Positions 1 through 12,193 of a stretch of 64,000 nt of DNA are shown one piece after another. Made by a program: the position numbers and the translations under genes. Source of the stretch: Paracentrotus lividus (lineage: Eukaryota > Echinodermata > Echinoidea > Camarodonta > Echinidae); assembly GCA_940671915.1 (NCBI GenBank), contig CALNVZ010003426.1, positions 12,959,827-13,023,826 on the forward strand, given 5' to 3'. How positions within the stretch are numbered: position 1 is the first letter of the stretch; each line of letters opens with the position of its first letter. Below the pieces are notes generated by a model, which had not been told where the DNA came from, did not search any database, and saw nothing but the letters and a program-made list of their open reading frames with translations.

Positions 1-131
1 TCGTTTGTACGTTGCAATGTTAGCTGCCTAGTAGCATGGTATAAAACTGTAAGGTTACACAGACTGTTCATAATTGTCATTCCAAAGCATTATACATTTG
101 AATTTGCAAAATGATTTTTAACCCATTTTAC

Positions 132-134
<3 letters not shown>

Positions 135-214
<80 letters not shown>

Positions 215-228
215 TATTTTTTTTTTTA
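135..228. repeat. Poly-T tract (poly-A on the minus strand)
   Basis: An almost pure run of about 90 T, broken by a few A near its end. It could be the tail of a minus-strand retroposon, but no element body is recognisable beside it. Confidence 0.9.
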
Positions 229-449
229 CTGCCGAATAATAATTCATCCAGCACAACCTCTTTTTTTTTTCTTAGATAGAAACGATCACATGTTAAATGC
301 ATGCACATTACTATGGTTGATGTAATAGTATTCCTACTGTCGAAATAAATGATTAATTCGTATTGTGATGAAATTTTTCATTTATTCATTAGGGCCTACT
401 AGAATAGCACACTCAAACCGATTGGTATGAGATGAAAGGAAACACCCTC

Positions 450-512
450 CACCACCCCCCCCTTCTCTGCTCTCTCCTCATATTTATCTAAATTTCAATA
501 CTTCTCTCACTG

Positions 513-544
<32 letters not shown>

Positions 545-610
545 GCCCCACTTTCTCTTTCTTTATCTTGTTCCATCTCTCTCTCTCTCTCCCTCTCTTT
601 CTTTCTTTAT
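450..610. repeat. CT-rich microsatellite
   Basis: Homopyrimidine tract with C runs and (CT)n blocks, the purest being about 513-544. Confidence 0.9.
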
Positions 611-1971
611 ACAAAGAGAAGCCAATCATTTTCTTATGTGATATCTTATTATTTTCTCCTCTGAAATATAGTAGTCTTTACTTTCGTGTGTCCCTTTCCA
701 GATACTGAATACAGCATACAAATGATAACTGATTCACGACCTAACAATATCCCTACATAATCAAAGAAAATGCCCTTCAGCAAGAAACATATAAAGGCCC
801 GTGCTTAACAAAGATTACAATAAATTTTTGTTCTTTTATTCACTTTGTAACCTTTCCTCATTCAGTCTGTTTGGATTTTGTAGCACATTGATTCAGTTCA
901 CTCCATTATACTAAGTCGAAAAGTGAAGAACGAAGTGATGAAAAAAAACCACCAACTTGAGAACGCAGGCCATTCAAAACCAAGTTTACCCATATAAAAC
1001 AAAATGTCATGATTTATGACAATCAGTCTAGTCGTTTTCATGCGGTAAGGTTAATTTCCATTCATCGCTTCGCTTATGGAAAAAAAAAATATGACTGACA
1101 TTATTCATTTTGAAAGAGTTGACTGACTTCTCTCATGTTAAAGAAAAAATGAAATAAATGAAGAATAAAAACCGAGAGACGATGAAAGAACACTGTAGAT
1201 GACGTTTAAAGACTGCAGTAGTAATTAGTAGTTCTTAAGGTTATCATAAATCATCGTCGGCTTAGCAACATCAGATAATTTCTCAAAGACAAAATTATTT
1301 ACAGGTAAATCGATCCAAAACTCGAACGCTGTAATCGATGTATCACTTTTGACACTAACCTATCCGCCATAAGCCTTGTTCAATGCTTTCGTTTTTTTGT
1401 TTTTTTTTTCTTCTTTTATCTGCATGCATAAACCTTTAAACAGACCTGCATACCTGCGCATGCGCTGATCAGAATTGCGATATTCTGAATATAAACACGG
1501 ATTATCAATCAAACGCGGAATATTGCAAACAACGAAACGACACAAAAGTCTTCACCTTTGATACATGGACATTGTTCCTTCAGTGACGTCATTTATTACT
1601 CTTGGCAGGCTTCGGGTTAGCTTAGTTTCGCTTCGATTCCTACTCACACGAGTTGACCACTTTAATTAATGCTATAGCTAATGAGCAGCGCTTGGATACG
1701 GAACATTGTGGAAAATATATATGTATTAGCGTTTATTGTTGTGATATTGTGGCTCTCTGTGGACTTGTTCAACTTAAATATTTACCGCCGAAATTAAACT
1801 TTGGTGAACTCTATGAACTGTTCATCTCTTATTCATATAGGTAACTTCAAGTTAGCTGAGTACCACTTTGCTTCATACAGCTCACTAACGACCACTTACA
1901 ACTTATAATTAAAACAAGCTTTGAACAGCCACCAGTCATCGCATTGTAATATTACGGGATTTGTGTTATAA

Positions 1972-2177
1972 TAAGTATCTCGTTGTGGATTTTCACGAAT
2001 ATGGAACATAGGTGAAGTGGAACCGGTCATTAAACCAAGATATAAAGAGGAAGGAAAACGGTATCTGGTTACTACACCACATTATAATGTTAAGGAAGTG
2101 GTGCGATTAAACGGAGAAAATCATTGGTCTTTTGCCAGGTGGCGTGTTCGACAGCTAATTAGTCGGACGTTTAAGAG
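1972..2177 (+). other. Possible 5' exon of the ankyrin-repeat gene (uncertain)
   Basis: A frame open for about 68 codons with no ATG runs into a strong donor (AAGAG then gtgagt) after base 2177, in phase 2. The next good acceptor, ctcag at about 3671, leaves one base before the reading frame that continues into the ATG at 3721, so the two are phase-compatible. It may be a 5' UTR exon, an extended N-terminus whose start lies further upstream, or chance. The peptide is basic at its end (RWRVRQLISRTFKR) and I do not recognise it. Confidence 0.25.
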
Positions 2178-3720
2178 GTGAGTCAAATTAAATTGAAATA
2201 ATTAGTAGCATTTTCCCTCAAGATATCTTCTTCTTTTGTCAATTTGTGATAGTAATGCATTGCTCAATAGAGAGAATAGCTAATTATGCTATATTGTATC
2301 GTGCTTGTTTATAGATTTATTTATCGAATTGTTATCAAGTTCATATAGCTTAGTATTAATTTAGTGGTTATATTACATACATGTATAATTAAATAGAGTT
2401 GTAATGTCATGGATAAGAGTTATACAATACTAATCATACAATATCTTCCAATATAGGCCTAATTATAAACATTTAAAAGAGAAAAGAATAGAAAAAGGAA
2501 TATACATTGTATTCATGCCGGCACTGGATCGGAGTATATGATTTATATAGAAAGTTTATGTGATGACGTAATCGGGTCATTCGTACTGGATGGTTTTTGC
2601 CGGGGAATCCCCTACATATCAGCTGATATCCGCGCGTGAGAGGTAGGGAAGATGAGTGATGGGGAGAGAGAAAAGTGTGCGTGGAAGATAAAGAGAGAGA
2701 GAGAGAGAGAGGGAGAAAAAAATCTGAAGTATAGGTTCCCATTGCAATTCCATTGCTTAAAGCAATTTTTTTTAAATATCGTGTTTTTTATTTGTTTATT
2801 ATCATTTTTTTGACAATATTGCGCAATGTGGTTTCATTCAAATGTCCTATCAACACCGCCTTGTGATTTTTAAACAAGTCACAATATTGTGCAAAGAGGC
2901 TTTACAGCACTGCAAAATACAATGCCTGTGGATATTTTCACCTTTTGTTGTAATCCACACAAAATCCATTGATCAAACATGAGACTATATGACTCATTAT
3001 TTCTCGGCTACGCGATATAAGAAAAGGAAAGAAAAGAAACTGAAAACGGGGATGTTTACATGGAATTCCCCAAGTAAGCATGTCAACACACATGACGAAA
3101 AGATATTGGAGAGGAAATTCAAGTTTACTTTTTCTTCAGTATTTTGACTTTGCTCGGAAAACGGTATGACTGGTTACAGTGGTAAAGCCTGTTTCTCAAT
3201 CAAATTCATAATTTGTAGATGTAACATTTTTACTTCATCCGAACTGTACAGATGGTAAATTGCCAAGTCGACATAAACAACATGGAATAGTATCAAATTT
3301 CCATCGAATGTATATCATGTATATGCAATGTACGGACTGTCTTCTTTCAGTGTTATTGTGTATTCATACAAGGATGGATCTTTGAATCATTTCATACAAT
3401 CTGAGGCTATTGTAGAATTGACGTGCCAACTTTGGTTTTGACCAATTAGTTTAATTTGAAGCGTTTCAACACATGCATGAAACCTATACAATTAAGGGCA
3501 TCGTGAGTCACCAATTATTAATCATCGTTTAAGAGGTAGGTCATAACCATCTTCTTCTTTTTGTAAGGGTGTTTTCTATTTCTCAAAACTTTTTCCACCC
3601 TCGTTGATTCAATTTACAGCAATTATCTGGACAAAACTACTACCATTCGACTCTCTTACATACGACCTCAGGGGAATATCCCGAAGGACTTACTTCAAAA
3701 GGAAAGAAGGAGGCCTCAAC

Positions 3721-3897
3721 ATGGACTCGGACAAGCTAACGTCAAAATACAACGCGCTTGCGAGGAAGGTCCTGATTGCAGCAGAATCGGGTGAATCGGA
3801 GAAGTTTAAAGGGTTGTTTAAAGGGAGACAGCCGGAGGAAGTGACTGAGGCTTTGAATGATGTATCAACGGAGAGATATAATGATGTTCTTGGTAAT
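3721..3897 (+). CDS. Ankyrin-repeat gene, first coding exon
   Basis: 59 codons from the ATG to the donor gtgagt; phase 0. The frame runs on for about 50 codons into the intron, but there it reads only the CT-rich minisatellite (serine, leucine and asparagine), so the donor is the true end. The frame is also open upstream to 3604, so a longer N-terminus cannot be excluded. Confidence 0.75.
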
Positions 3898-6800
3898 GTG
3901 AGTATATCGTATCTTCAGTTTTCTCCAACTCCATTCAAGTCCATTCGAATCTCTACAGCTTCCTCCAACTCCCTTTATCTCCTTTTAAATCCGCTCAACT
4001 CCCTTCAGTTCTCTACAACTCACTCTAACTTAATATCTTTTACTCCCTCCGACTCCTTTTAATTCCCATCAAATATCTTTAAATATCTGCACCTCCCTTC
4101 AACTCCCTTAAAATATTTTCAATTTTGTACGACCCACTTCAAAGTCCTTCAAGTCCCTTCAAGTCCCTTCAACAACCTTTAATTCTTTACATTCCCTCCA
4201 ACTCCATTTAATTCCCTATTCTTTACAACTCCTTTCAAATCCCTTCCAATCTCTTCATTATCTTTGAATCCCTATTCATCAACCTTCAACTTTCTGTTCA
4301 TCCTTTCAACTCCTTTCAAATCCTTTCATTTCTCCATAACTTCCTTCAAATCCCTTCAATTCCATTCAACTCCCTTCAGTGCCATTCAGTACCTTTTAAG
4401 TCCCTTCAACTCCCTTTAATTCTCGACAACTCCCCCAACTCTAAAACCCCTCCCCTACAATCCCTTCAACTTCTCAGCTGCAACTCCCTTCCTAAAGCTT
4501 CTCTCTTTCAACTCTATTCCTCCCCTTTATGTTCATTGTAAACTTGTTTCTCTCCTTCTTTTGACCAAAGACCCTCTAACGTCTATGTTTTGACATACAC
4601 TGTAAAAAATAAAAAAATTAAAAAAAATAAAATACAGCAAAGTGATGTCAGCAGAGTCGCCATACAAAAAAGTAATTTAAAATAACAGTTTTGTTGTAAA
4701 TTTCTCCTCTAATAATTAATGAAAGAGAAGAAAAAAATCATTAAAGTTCTATAGCTTACATATTTGGTTAAAACGGACAAAAAATAGGTTACTCCTGATA
4801 TATATTTTGTATTTCTCACGTAATTATTAGCAGGAGAAATTTACAACAGAACTGTTTTTTTATTACATTTTTTATGGCGACTCTGCTGACAGCAGATTTG
4901 CTGTAAAAATACAATATTTTTACAGTGTAGTAAAAATCATGTGATACTCATCATGTTCATGATATTGGCAACGATCAACTATACAAAGTCCACTGGCCAT
5001 GATGGCGAGTTATTGCAAAAGAATACTACGTGTAGTACATACGCATGTATACTATTATTAGTTTTTGGCGCAGAATAGATCGAACAAAAATTGCCATTAC
5101 CCTGTGCTAGATTTCGTTAATAGTGTTTTGTGTATATATCATTTGTTATCAATCTAATATATAATCATTAATCATAGGTCAGTTTCTGACACTCGACAGA
5201 AATAAAGCATAATTGGATACTACCAAAAATATATGATTATTTTTATCTGCTAGTTTCAGATTTATAACATATAAACTTTATTTGATTGGTTTCAGAAAAA
5301 AAGAAAAAAATAGACCCTAACCGATTAGCCGGCCATGCCTCATTTGTAATTTAGGCCTCATTATCAAATCTTTCCTGTTATTGCCTTAAATATAATTAAC
5401 CGTTCAGATGAAACAGCAATAATGTTAAACAGTCAGCATCTTGTTCGTTACAAAATAATAACCACAATATAATAGTAATAAATAAACCTATAATCAGTTC
5501 TCCCTCGTTTAATGGGAGCACTGATCAGCTTTTTATGATTTGACTTTACCCTTTTTTACCCTATAAACACATATAACTAAAATAGAATTATATAATATTT
5601 TTTCTATTTGGATTAAAGAACCGTATTATTGAACCCGTTTTTATGTCTGCAAAATCGTTGAATTCTTATAAATACGACTGTGGTGTACGACAATGTAAGT
5701 CTGAAAATGATAAACAGTCAAAAGTTCAACAATGATCGTATGGCCGCAGATTGACTTTTGGACCTTATTCATGCAGGGGTTACAGTAAGCTTTGTCAAAG
5801 ACAGTGTTTAGAAAACATGGACAATTATATCAAATATATCAATCAGAGAAAGAGAGACATATGGACAATACTGTATCCATGATCCAAGATTTAAATTGCT
5901 TTTGGACTTTTTAATGTCAAGAACATTCCATTAAAAAAGTGTCATTCCAACTTGAACACATTCTGCAATAAATTTTGGCAACATGTTTGTTTTTTGTTTT
6001 TTGTTTTTGTTATTTTATAACACACGTGTAGAAAGAAAAAGAATTGGTTTGCAATTTATAGGTTTGTAAATGAGCAATGGTGACCAATCGTCGTCCCCCT
6101 CCCCCCCCCCAATAAACTGATGGGGCCTTCAGGGTCCAAAGTGCAAAGTAAAAAAAAGAAGAAGAAGAAGAAAGAAGGGGGAGGAATGGAAATGATAGTT
6201 AGGTACTTATATTATTGGATATCCTAAACGCTTTTGATCTATCTTCTCTACTTCCTCTAATCTGTTACATGGGCTATTCCCTTTCATCATGTTCATAGTA
6301 GGTTCAAATAATTTTGTCCTTCGCAAAAAGAAAAGCTTATAACATCCCTTGAATATACGAAAACAAAATTAAAAAACAAAAGACGGGGGATCGTCCCCCT
6401 CGATTTTTAAAGCTAAACATATTTTCATGTAGTGATTAGCTTGTGAAGCTTATAAAGAGGTAAAAATGTATGTCAAATACAATGCTAAACGTTATTATAA
6501 GGCAAAATTTTAGGCTCGCGCTTCGCGCTCGCAAACATTTTCATTAGTTTCTGCATAATATGCGAAGTATGCAAATTTTTAATGTATTATTTTTCACTTT
6601 TGGGTGTTTCCAGCCCCCTCCCCCCAGTCGTGACATGAAATCTCCGCGCTTGCCTCAGACCCACGGTCACACTGAGTTGTATGTCACAACAATGAATCCA
6701 ACACGGCACTCCAACAAACCTAAATTTACATTGACTTGTGCTTGTTTCTCTATGTCAGTGTTACTGGACATACTAATACTATTACTAAGCAATTATATAC

Positions 6801-9688
6801 ACCGACGTTTTATACAGAGACACATAGTCAGAGGGGACAGCAGTTATGTAACTAGTAATAGTTAATCATTAACAGAATTGAAGGAGACACACTATACACA
6901 GGTCGATACTGTATAATCAAATTGTATTTCACGGACGTTAGAATATAACAGCTTCGTGGTATTCGTTCCTACTTCTTCACCACCATTTTTTTTTTTTTTT
7001 TTTTTGCATATGACGTTTAACCTAATAGAAGGAATACGCTATTTTTAGGGGGCAGTTTGGATTAGTTATTGGTTATACAGCTATATCCGCACTAAACGAA
7101 TTATTATCGTCAAAGACATCAAACATAAGACTTTATCACAAAATATTTATCGCTATGGTTGTCAAAAGTTAACTCTTGGCGCAACTATTTAGTGACGGAT
7201 CAATAATTTGAAAATGTGAAGTAGTCGAAACCGTAAATTTGCCGAAGGGGAGGGGGGAGGGCGTACCATTAAACCTTCTGATATAAACATGTATCCTAAA
7301 AGTCACATACATTCTAAATAGTATGAGTTTATATCAATGGCAATGCTTTTTTCCAAGTAAAATTAGGGTAGTTTAATCATGCGATTATATTATTCAAATA
7401 AATTACTTAATTTGCTGCCTTTTTTATTGGTAATGCTACAGTCACACAGACACTTACGTTGAGTTACGTCCGGTTGCGTCCAAAAATTATTTTCTATTCT
7501 GCGGATCCCCAAGGATGCATAAATATTGATAATTTCATTCATCCAGTAAAACAAAGAAATACATAAGAAATGATAGTATAGAAGATGAAATAAGTTTAAA
7601 ACAACACAAACGTATCTATACGTAAGTGTCTGTGTGACTGTAGCATAAGAAATTCACCCAACACAAAATTAAAGAAAAGGTTGAAATCGTTTTCAACAGG
7701 CTTTTACAATTTGATAGAATAGCCAAGGAAATGCATGTCTTTTTATGCCTTTAATAGGTAGAAAATCAAGATAAACCCATCAGTTATGATAATTATGATA
7801 CCTATCTAACATATGTCTATCAATATTTAATCCTTTAGGATTAGTTTCAATGTTAGGTTAATTTCCGAATAAGGAAATGGTAATTTAAATCCTATATCCT
7901 GGCCCTTTTCTGCGTTCATATCCCGCGGAAATGCTATTCGTCAACAAGAACTATCAAAATAATGTTGATATTTTTATACCTTCGGTTTATTAAAGCTTGT
8001 TGAAAGTACTAGCTTATTTAATACATCATTGCATAAATTTATGACCTATTTTTCTTTCACAGATACATTTTGATCTATGTCATGTATGTATATATATATA
8101 TGTCTTTTGTACGTATGGGCACTTTCAGATTTTCAGATTCAGATTCAATTCATTGATTCCCAACATAAACAACACATTCATTTTTTTTATATACAAATAA
8201 CCATGACGTCATGAAAAAAAAACATGAAGAATAAATAAATAAATAAATAAATAAATAAATAGGGCCTACTCATCTTACTAAGTAGAAAGAAACAGAAAGT
8301 TTTTCATAAGCCATTAAAAAGAAACTTTAATTGACATGAAAAAGGAATGTATTAATGTTTATATTCATGAATTAGTTTTCTTTAACTGACTATTAATTTG
8401 ACATGAATTTTTATTTTATTTGTAGGTTCGTTTCACTCCATTCATAGCAGGTGCATGGCATGGACACATTGATGTTATAGATGAACTCATAGATGAGTAC
8501 GAGGTAATAAGATTGCACCATTTTTCATTACCAAAAGATGAAACCAACCATGATTTTTTAATAGTATCCAGTATAGGTTGGCGCGGTACTTCCGTTCAAA
8601 CGCCATTGCAAACAATGAGTCCCCCTATAAATTGCATCATTTTTTACCGTTGTGTATTTCGTCTTAGTTTCAAAAAGTTACTGACGTTTTAAATTTTTTC
8701 TATCAGTTCTCGCAACTGAATTGGCCTCCCCGTTTCAGATCAGCTCAAAAAATTCACAGGGAAATGTGGTTATCAAAAAGAGACATTGAATTCAGTAGCC
8801 AATAAATAGATTGGAAACTAGTTTGTGTAAATTATCAATTTTTCTGACATACAGTAGTCCATATTCTTTGTACTATCTTTAATTTGATACCAGGTGGACG
8901 TTAACCAGACTGGTTACATCACCCTGGACGGGAAGAGACACGAGATCACCGCTCTCTGTGCAGCTATTCGCCAAGAAAACCTCGAAATGGCCCAACATCT
9001 CCTGAAGCGAGGAGCCAACATTGACCGCTGCTCCCCTCTCGCTGTAGCCTGTAACCGCGGAAACGTAAAAACGACGCGGTTCCTACTGAAGAACGGTGCT
9101 GATGCCAACGCTAGGGTCAACGCAGAGGGCGTGACGTGTTTAATGGTTGCCTGTGAACGCTACTCGTTTTACATCGTGCGCGTCATGCTAAACCATAACG
9201 CAGATCCGCGGTTGGAAGACATGGATGGCAACTCTGCCCTGCATAGGCTCGCGTTGAAGCAACGGATGTACGTCCTCAAGAACGGCCCTCTTCCACAGAT
9301 CATCGACACGCTCGTGGAATCAGGGGCTCAGATGACAGTCAACCAAGCTGGTCAGACGCCGCTCGCCGCTGCCTGTGCGTCGGGGAACGTTGAAGTCGCG
9401 CGCGCTATCATGTGCCTCCCTGAGGTAAGACCCGAGGAACAACTCACAGCACAGGAGAAACTGAGGAAGAAACTTGAAAATGACGTTAATGAGATACGAA
9501 ACGGGTTGGACGAATCACCAGATGGGGAGAACACACCAAAGAAGACATCGTGGACGCAGAAGTTTACGAATCCCAACGAGCTGCGGAAACTTAAGTTGCT
9601 GAAGAAGTCGAAGAAAACTGTCGCCGACAAAATCGAGGACATTGCTGAGAGTGAGATGGAGACTGTTCATGAGATCACAAGCCAATAA
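3721..9688 (+). CDS. FEM-1-like ankyrin-repeat protein (3 coding exons: 3721-3897, 8426-8503, 8894-9688)
   Basis: Joining the three exons gives about 349 residues, with both junctions in phase 0 (AAT/gtgagt, ag/GTTCGT; GAG/gtaata, cag/GTGGAC). Residues 1-60 form a helical N-terminus (MDSDKLTSKYNALARKVL...). Ankyrin repeats follow: one in exon 2 (FIAGAWHGHIDVIDELIDEY) and four to five in exon 3, with motifs such as SPLAVACNRGNVKTTRFLL, TCLMVACE and TPLAAACASGNVEVA. The order and the 'xTPLxxAxxxGHxxVVxxL, then VN..., then TALxxA' layout resemble the N-terminal half of FEM-1 proteins, substrate-recognition subunits of CUL2 ubiquitin ligases. The chain ends after a charged, lysine-rich helical tail (KLKLLKKSKK...) instead of the longer FEM-1 C-terminal half, so CUL2 binding is not assured. 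The ATG at 3721 has a good context (CAACATGG). A general ankyrin protein is the alternative. Confidence 0.8.
3907..4520. repeat. Degenerate CT-rich minisatellite
   Basis: About 600 bp of imperfect repeats based on words such as TCCCTTCAACTCC and TTCAAATCCC, with a short drifting period of roughly 10-20 bases, starting about 10 bp after the exon-1 donor. Confidence 0.85.
4598..4927. mobile_element. Palindromic MITE, TA-flanked, ends CACTGTAAAAA
   Basis: Left end CACTGTAAAAAATAA and right end TTTTTACAGTG are inverted copies flanked by TA. The pairing extends inward: the GTCAGCAGAGTCGCCATA block near 4647 is matched by TATGGCGACTCTGCTGAC near 4873. No coding capacity; a Tc1/mariner-type non-autonomous element is likely. 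Confidence 0.85.
7434..7645. mobile_element. MITE with 25-bp terminal inverted repeats
   Basis: TGCTACAGTCACACAGACAC at the left end is exactly inverted at the right (GTGTCTGTGTGACTGTAGCA), and the identity reaches CTTACG/CGTAAG. The 160-bp interior is AT-rich and non-coding. Confidence 0.85.
8231..8261. repeat. (TAAA)n microsatellite
   Basis: Seven to eight tandem TAAA units about 165 bp before exon 2 of the ankyrin gene. Confidence 0.95.
8426..8503 (+). CDS. Ankyrin-repeat gene, exon 2
   Basis: A 26-codon exon between a tttatttgtag acceptor and a gtaataag donor; phase 0 at both ends. It encodes VRFTPFIAGAWHGHIDVIDE and onward to DEYE, a single ankyrin unit whose GHIDVIDELI helix is diagnostic. 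Confidence 0.85.
8894..9688 (+). CDS. Ankyrin-repeat gene, last coding exon
   Basis: Acceptor ccag at 8890-8893; 264 codons then TAA. It carries four to five ankyrin repeats followed by about 90 charged residues with no repeat. The G+C and CpG content is clearly higher than in the flanking DNA, which fits a constrained exon. Confidence 0.9.
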   Translation: MDVNQTGYITLDGKRHEITALCAAIRQENLEMAQHLLKRGANIDRCSPLAVACNRGNVKTTRFLLKNGADANARVNAEGVTCLMVACERYSFYIVRVMLNHNADPRLEDMDGNSALHRLALKQRMYVLKNGPLPQIIDTLVESGAQMTVNQAGQTPLAAACASGNVEVARAIMCLPEVRPEEQLTAQEKLRKKLENDVNEIRNGLDESPDGENTPKKTSWTQKFTNPNELRKLKLLKKSKKTVADKIEDIAESEMETVHEITSQ

Positions 9689-9961
9689 AACTTTTCCCAC
9701 TTAGTATTTCAACAATTATGTGTGAAAGTGTTGGTCTGAGACCAACACGACAGACTATGAAGATGTAATCATGACTTGTTTGTATGGTGCTTATACCTGT
9801 TGTGCATTAAGTTTATGATAGCAGGAATTTTAACTCTAGATTTATGTTTTGTAAGTACACCATTTGGTGGCGATCAATGAAATGTGAATGTAAAAAATAT
9901 GTGGTTGCGTGATAGCTGACACAAAGCCAACAAATTTTGTTGCCGATACACTACTGACCAT

Positions 9962-9967
9962 AATAAA
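9962..9967 (+). terminator. Candidate polyadenylation signal of the ankyrin gene
   Basis: AATAAA about 275 nt after the stop. Another AATAAA overlaps the stop codon itself (9684-9689). Neither can be confirmed without transcripts. Confidence 0.35.
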
Positions 9968-10900
9968 TCAGCCACCTATCTGAATATAAGATAATATTTC
10001 ATTCATAATCACAGTCTTGTGTTTCCTTTTGTATCATCTGAAAGGGGAAGCTTGTCCCTTTCCATTCCCGAGAGCTTGTGATGACTATTTTCGGATCATC
10101 ATCATTACCAGAATAAGTCATTTTTGTCCAATATTTCAAATATGCTTACTTATTTTAAAAATGTTCTAACATAAACTTTCCGAGTCTTACAATTCCACAT
10201 TGATCATAGAGATATGAATAAGAAGAAAAAAGTGACAATTATTCATTAAATAAATTTGTGTTTAAATTGCGTGTTCACAATATGTCTCCATTTTGCGTGC
10301 AAATTAAAGTTGTCACTCAGTAATTCATTGAATTAATCGTTGTATATATGGACCTATTGTATATACGGATATGAAAATCGGGCCTTATTTTAGATCCCGC
10401 TGTTTTTGTGATAAAAGTGAGAAAATGTTGCATCATGTTAATTCATATTATTAAAAAATAAAACTTAATAATCATAAGCAATGGACACACAATATCATCA
10501 TAGTTCATTCTTTGGCCCTTGTTTTATTTGTCGTAGATTACCTTAGCGCATCAACAATTATTTACATTCATATGGCAAACAAACAAAAATAAGATAATTT
10601 TTAGCTAATCGTTATAATTACGTATTCCTCCTTGTGAAACAAATAAGCATTTGAAAGTTCACTACGAACACTTTTTCTCTCAAATAAAGCATTATCTTTT
10701 AACACCAATACATAAATCATCATGCATGATTGTACTTGAATACAATTTTGTCATCGTGAATAAATACCTCGAAAGATTTGAAATAAGTCTCCAGAATTCT
10801 TCCATCGGTTAATGGATTGTCGTTGAAAGCCAAGAAATTAGTAACCTTATCAAAAGGAGCAAATGTCAACTAGGCCTATACCTAATTTGAATTCGATATA

Positions 10901-11390
10901 AACACAACACAAAAAATAAGTTTCCCCTATTTCAGATATCAATAATTTTTTAACCAGGTGAAATTGAAAAAAATCTCATTATATGTCTGTGTAGGTAATT
11001 TTATTAGCTACCAGGTGACCGATTTTTAGGAAGAATCATCATTTCATGCTTCAGTGAGTAATGGTTGAATGCAAAAATGTCATTTTTGAAGTTTACAAGC
11101 CACATGTCCAAAGGTATCTTTTTTGACAAGTGTGATGTTGAAAAATTTGAATATTGTTCCGAAATCATTTATTCAAAGTTGTGAAAATCGGCTTGTGAAC
11201 TTTAAAAAATGACATTTTTGCATTCAACCATTACTCACTGAAGCATGACGTGATGAATCTTCCTAAAACTCAGTCTCATCATAGCTAATAAAATTACCTA
11301 CAAGGACATATATTTAAATTTTTGCAATTCCTCCTGATTAAAAAATTATTGATATCTGAAATAGGGGGAACTTACTTTTTGTGTTGTGTT
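10901..11390. mobile_element. Long palindromic MITE, TA-flanked
   Basis: Left end AACACAACACAAAAAATAAG is matched inverted by CTTACTTTTTGTGTTGTGTT at the right; TA lies on each side. The arms pair over about 215 bp each, for example AGTGAGTAATGGTTGAATGC against GCATTCAACCATTACTCACT, leaving a loop of about 50-60 bp. Non-coding. Transcribed, it would form a long hairpin. Confidence 0.9.
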
Positions 11391-12193
11391 TAGAAACCCT
11401 AAAATATGTTATTACAAAAGAGGCATTACGTATGGCGTTGTCGATTGAAGTTTTCTTTTGTTGCATTACGAAAGCAGGCGCAATACGATGATGTGAACAA
11501 TATATATCGAACAAATATGAATTGTCTTAATTAAGGATAACTAATTCTATGAGATGCATCAAGTACATTTCTGAAAGTTAAAATCACATTGTTCAAAAAC
11601 TATAAGCAAAGAATCAAAGAAATGTATTCCTTTCTTATGCAATATGTCATACTAATATCAATAGTAATACATTACATTTATAAAGTGCTAAATGCAAATG
11701 TTTCTATTTTCTTCATTGTCTACAATTTAAGTATTAAGTCTACGTGAGATTTACAATGACGGTGTGAAACGAAAAATTGCATAGCATTAAATAGCAATAT
11801 AATTGTGCGGAGCATTTATCTACAACTGTTTGAAACTACGAATAGTATAGCCAAACGTTTCGGATATTTCGCACAGTCTAAAATACGTAAATTTCACAAT
11901 ACTATAATATCACTATAATCATTATAATTCATTATAGTTACCCCCCCCCCCTCCATCTCTGGATGCACTGGTAATCACACAATGCTTTATTTTAATGGTA
12001 GTACATATACGAGCCGATTTTGCCACAAGAGTATAAACAAAACATATGATAAATTATGAAATATTAGTAACAATAAAGGCAATTTCACTTTATTAGCAAT
12101 ATTGAATACACTCTGGCATTGTTTAAACGATGTTAATGCTTCACTTTATAAAACATTCAGAAGGATGATTAATTTTTATTTAACACTGAACAT

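Larger units (their letters stand above)
1..1572. other. Intergenic DNA, no gene seen
   Basis: No recognisable coding exon on either strand. The stretch holds a long poly-T tract near its start and a CT-rich tract around 450-610. The frames that stay open here encode poly-lysine or other low-complexity peptides and are not credible genes. Confidence 0.6.
3898..8425 (+). other. Intron 1 of the ankyrin-repeat gene
   Basis: 4.5 kb with no further coding sense. It contains a CT-rich degenerate minisatellite, two palindromic MITEs (separate entries) and a (TAAA)n tract at 8231-8261. Short open frames near 6560-6865 are AT-rich and unrecognised. Confidence 0.7.

Noticed and set aside
90-308. Minus-strand poly-lysine open frame
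   Set aside because: It only translates the poly-T tract.
8914-9700. Minus-strand open frames of 60-96 codons across the ankyrin exon
   Set aside because: They are antisense shadows of the clear plus-strand ankyrin frame; the leucine/serine-rich composition reflects its complement.
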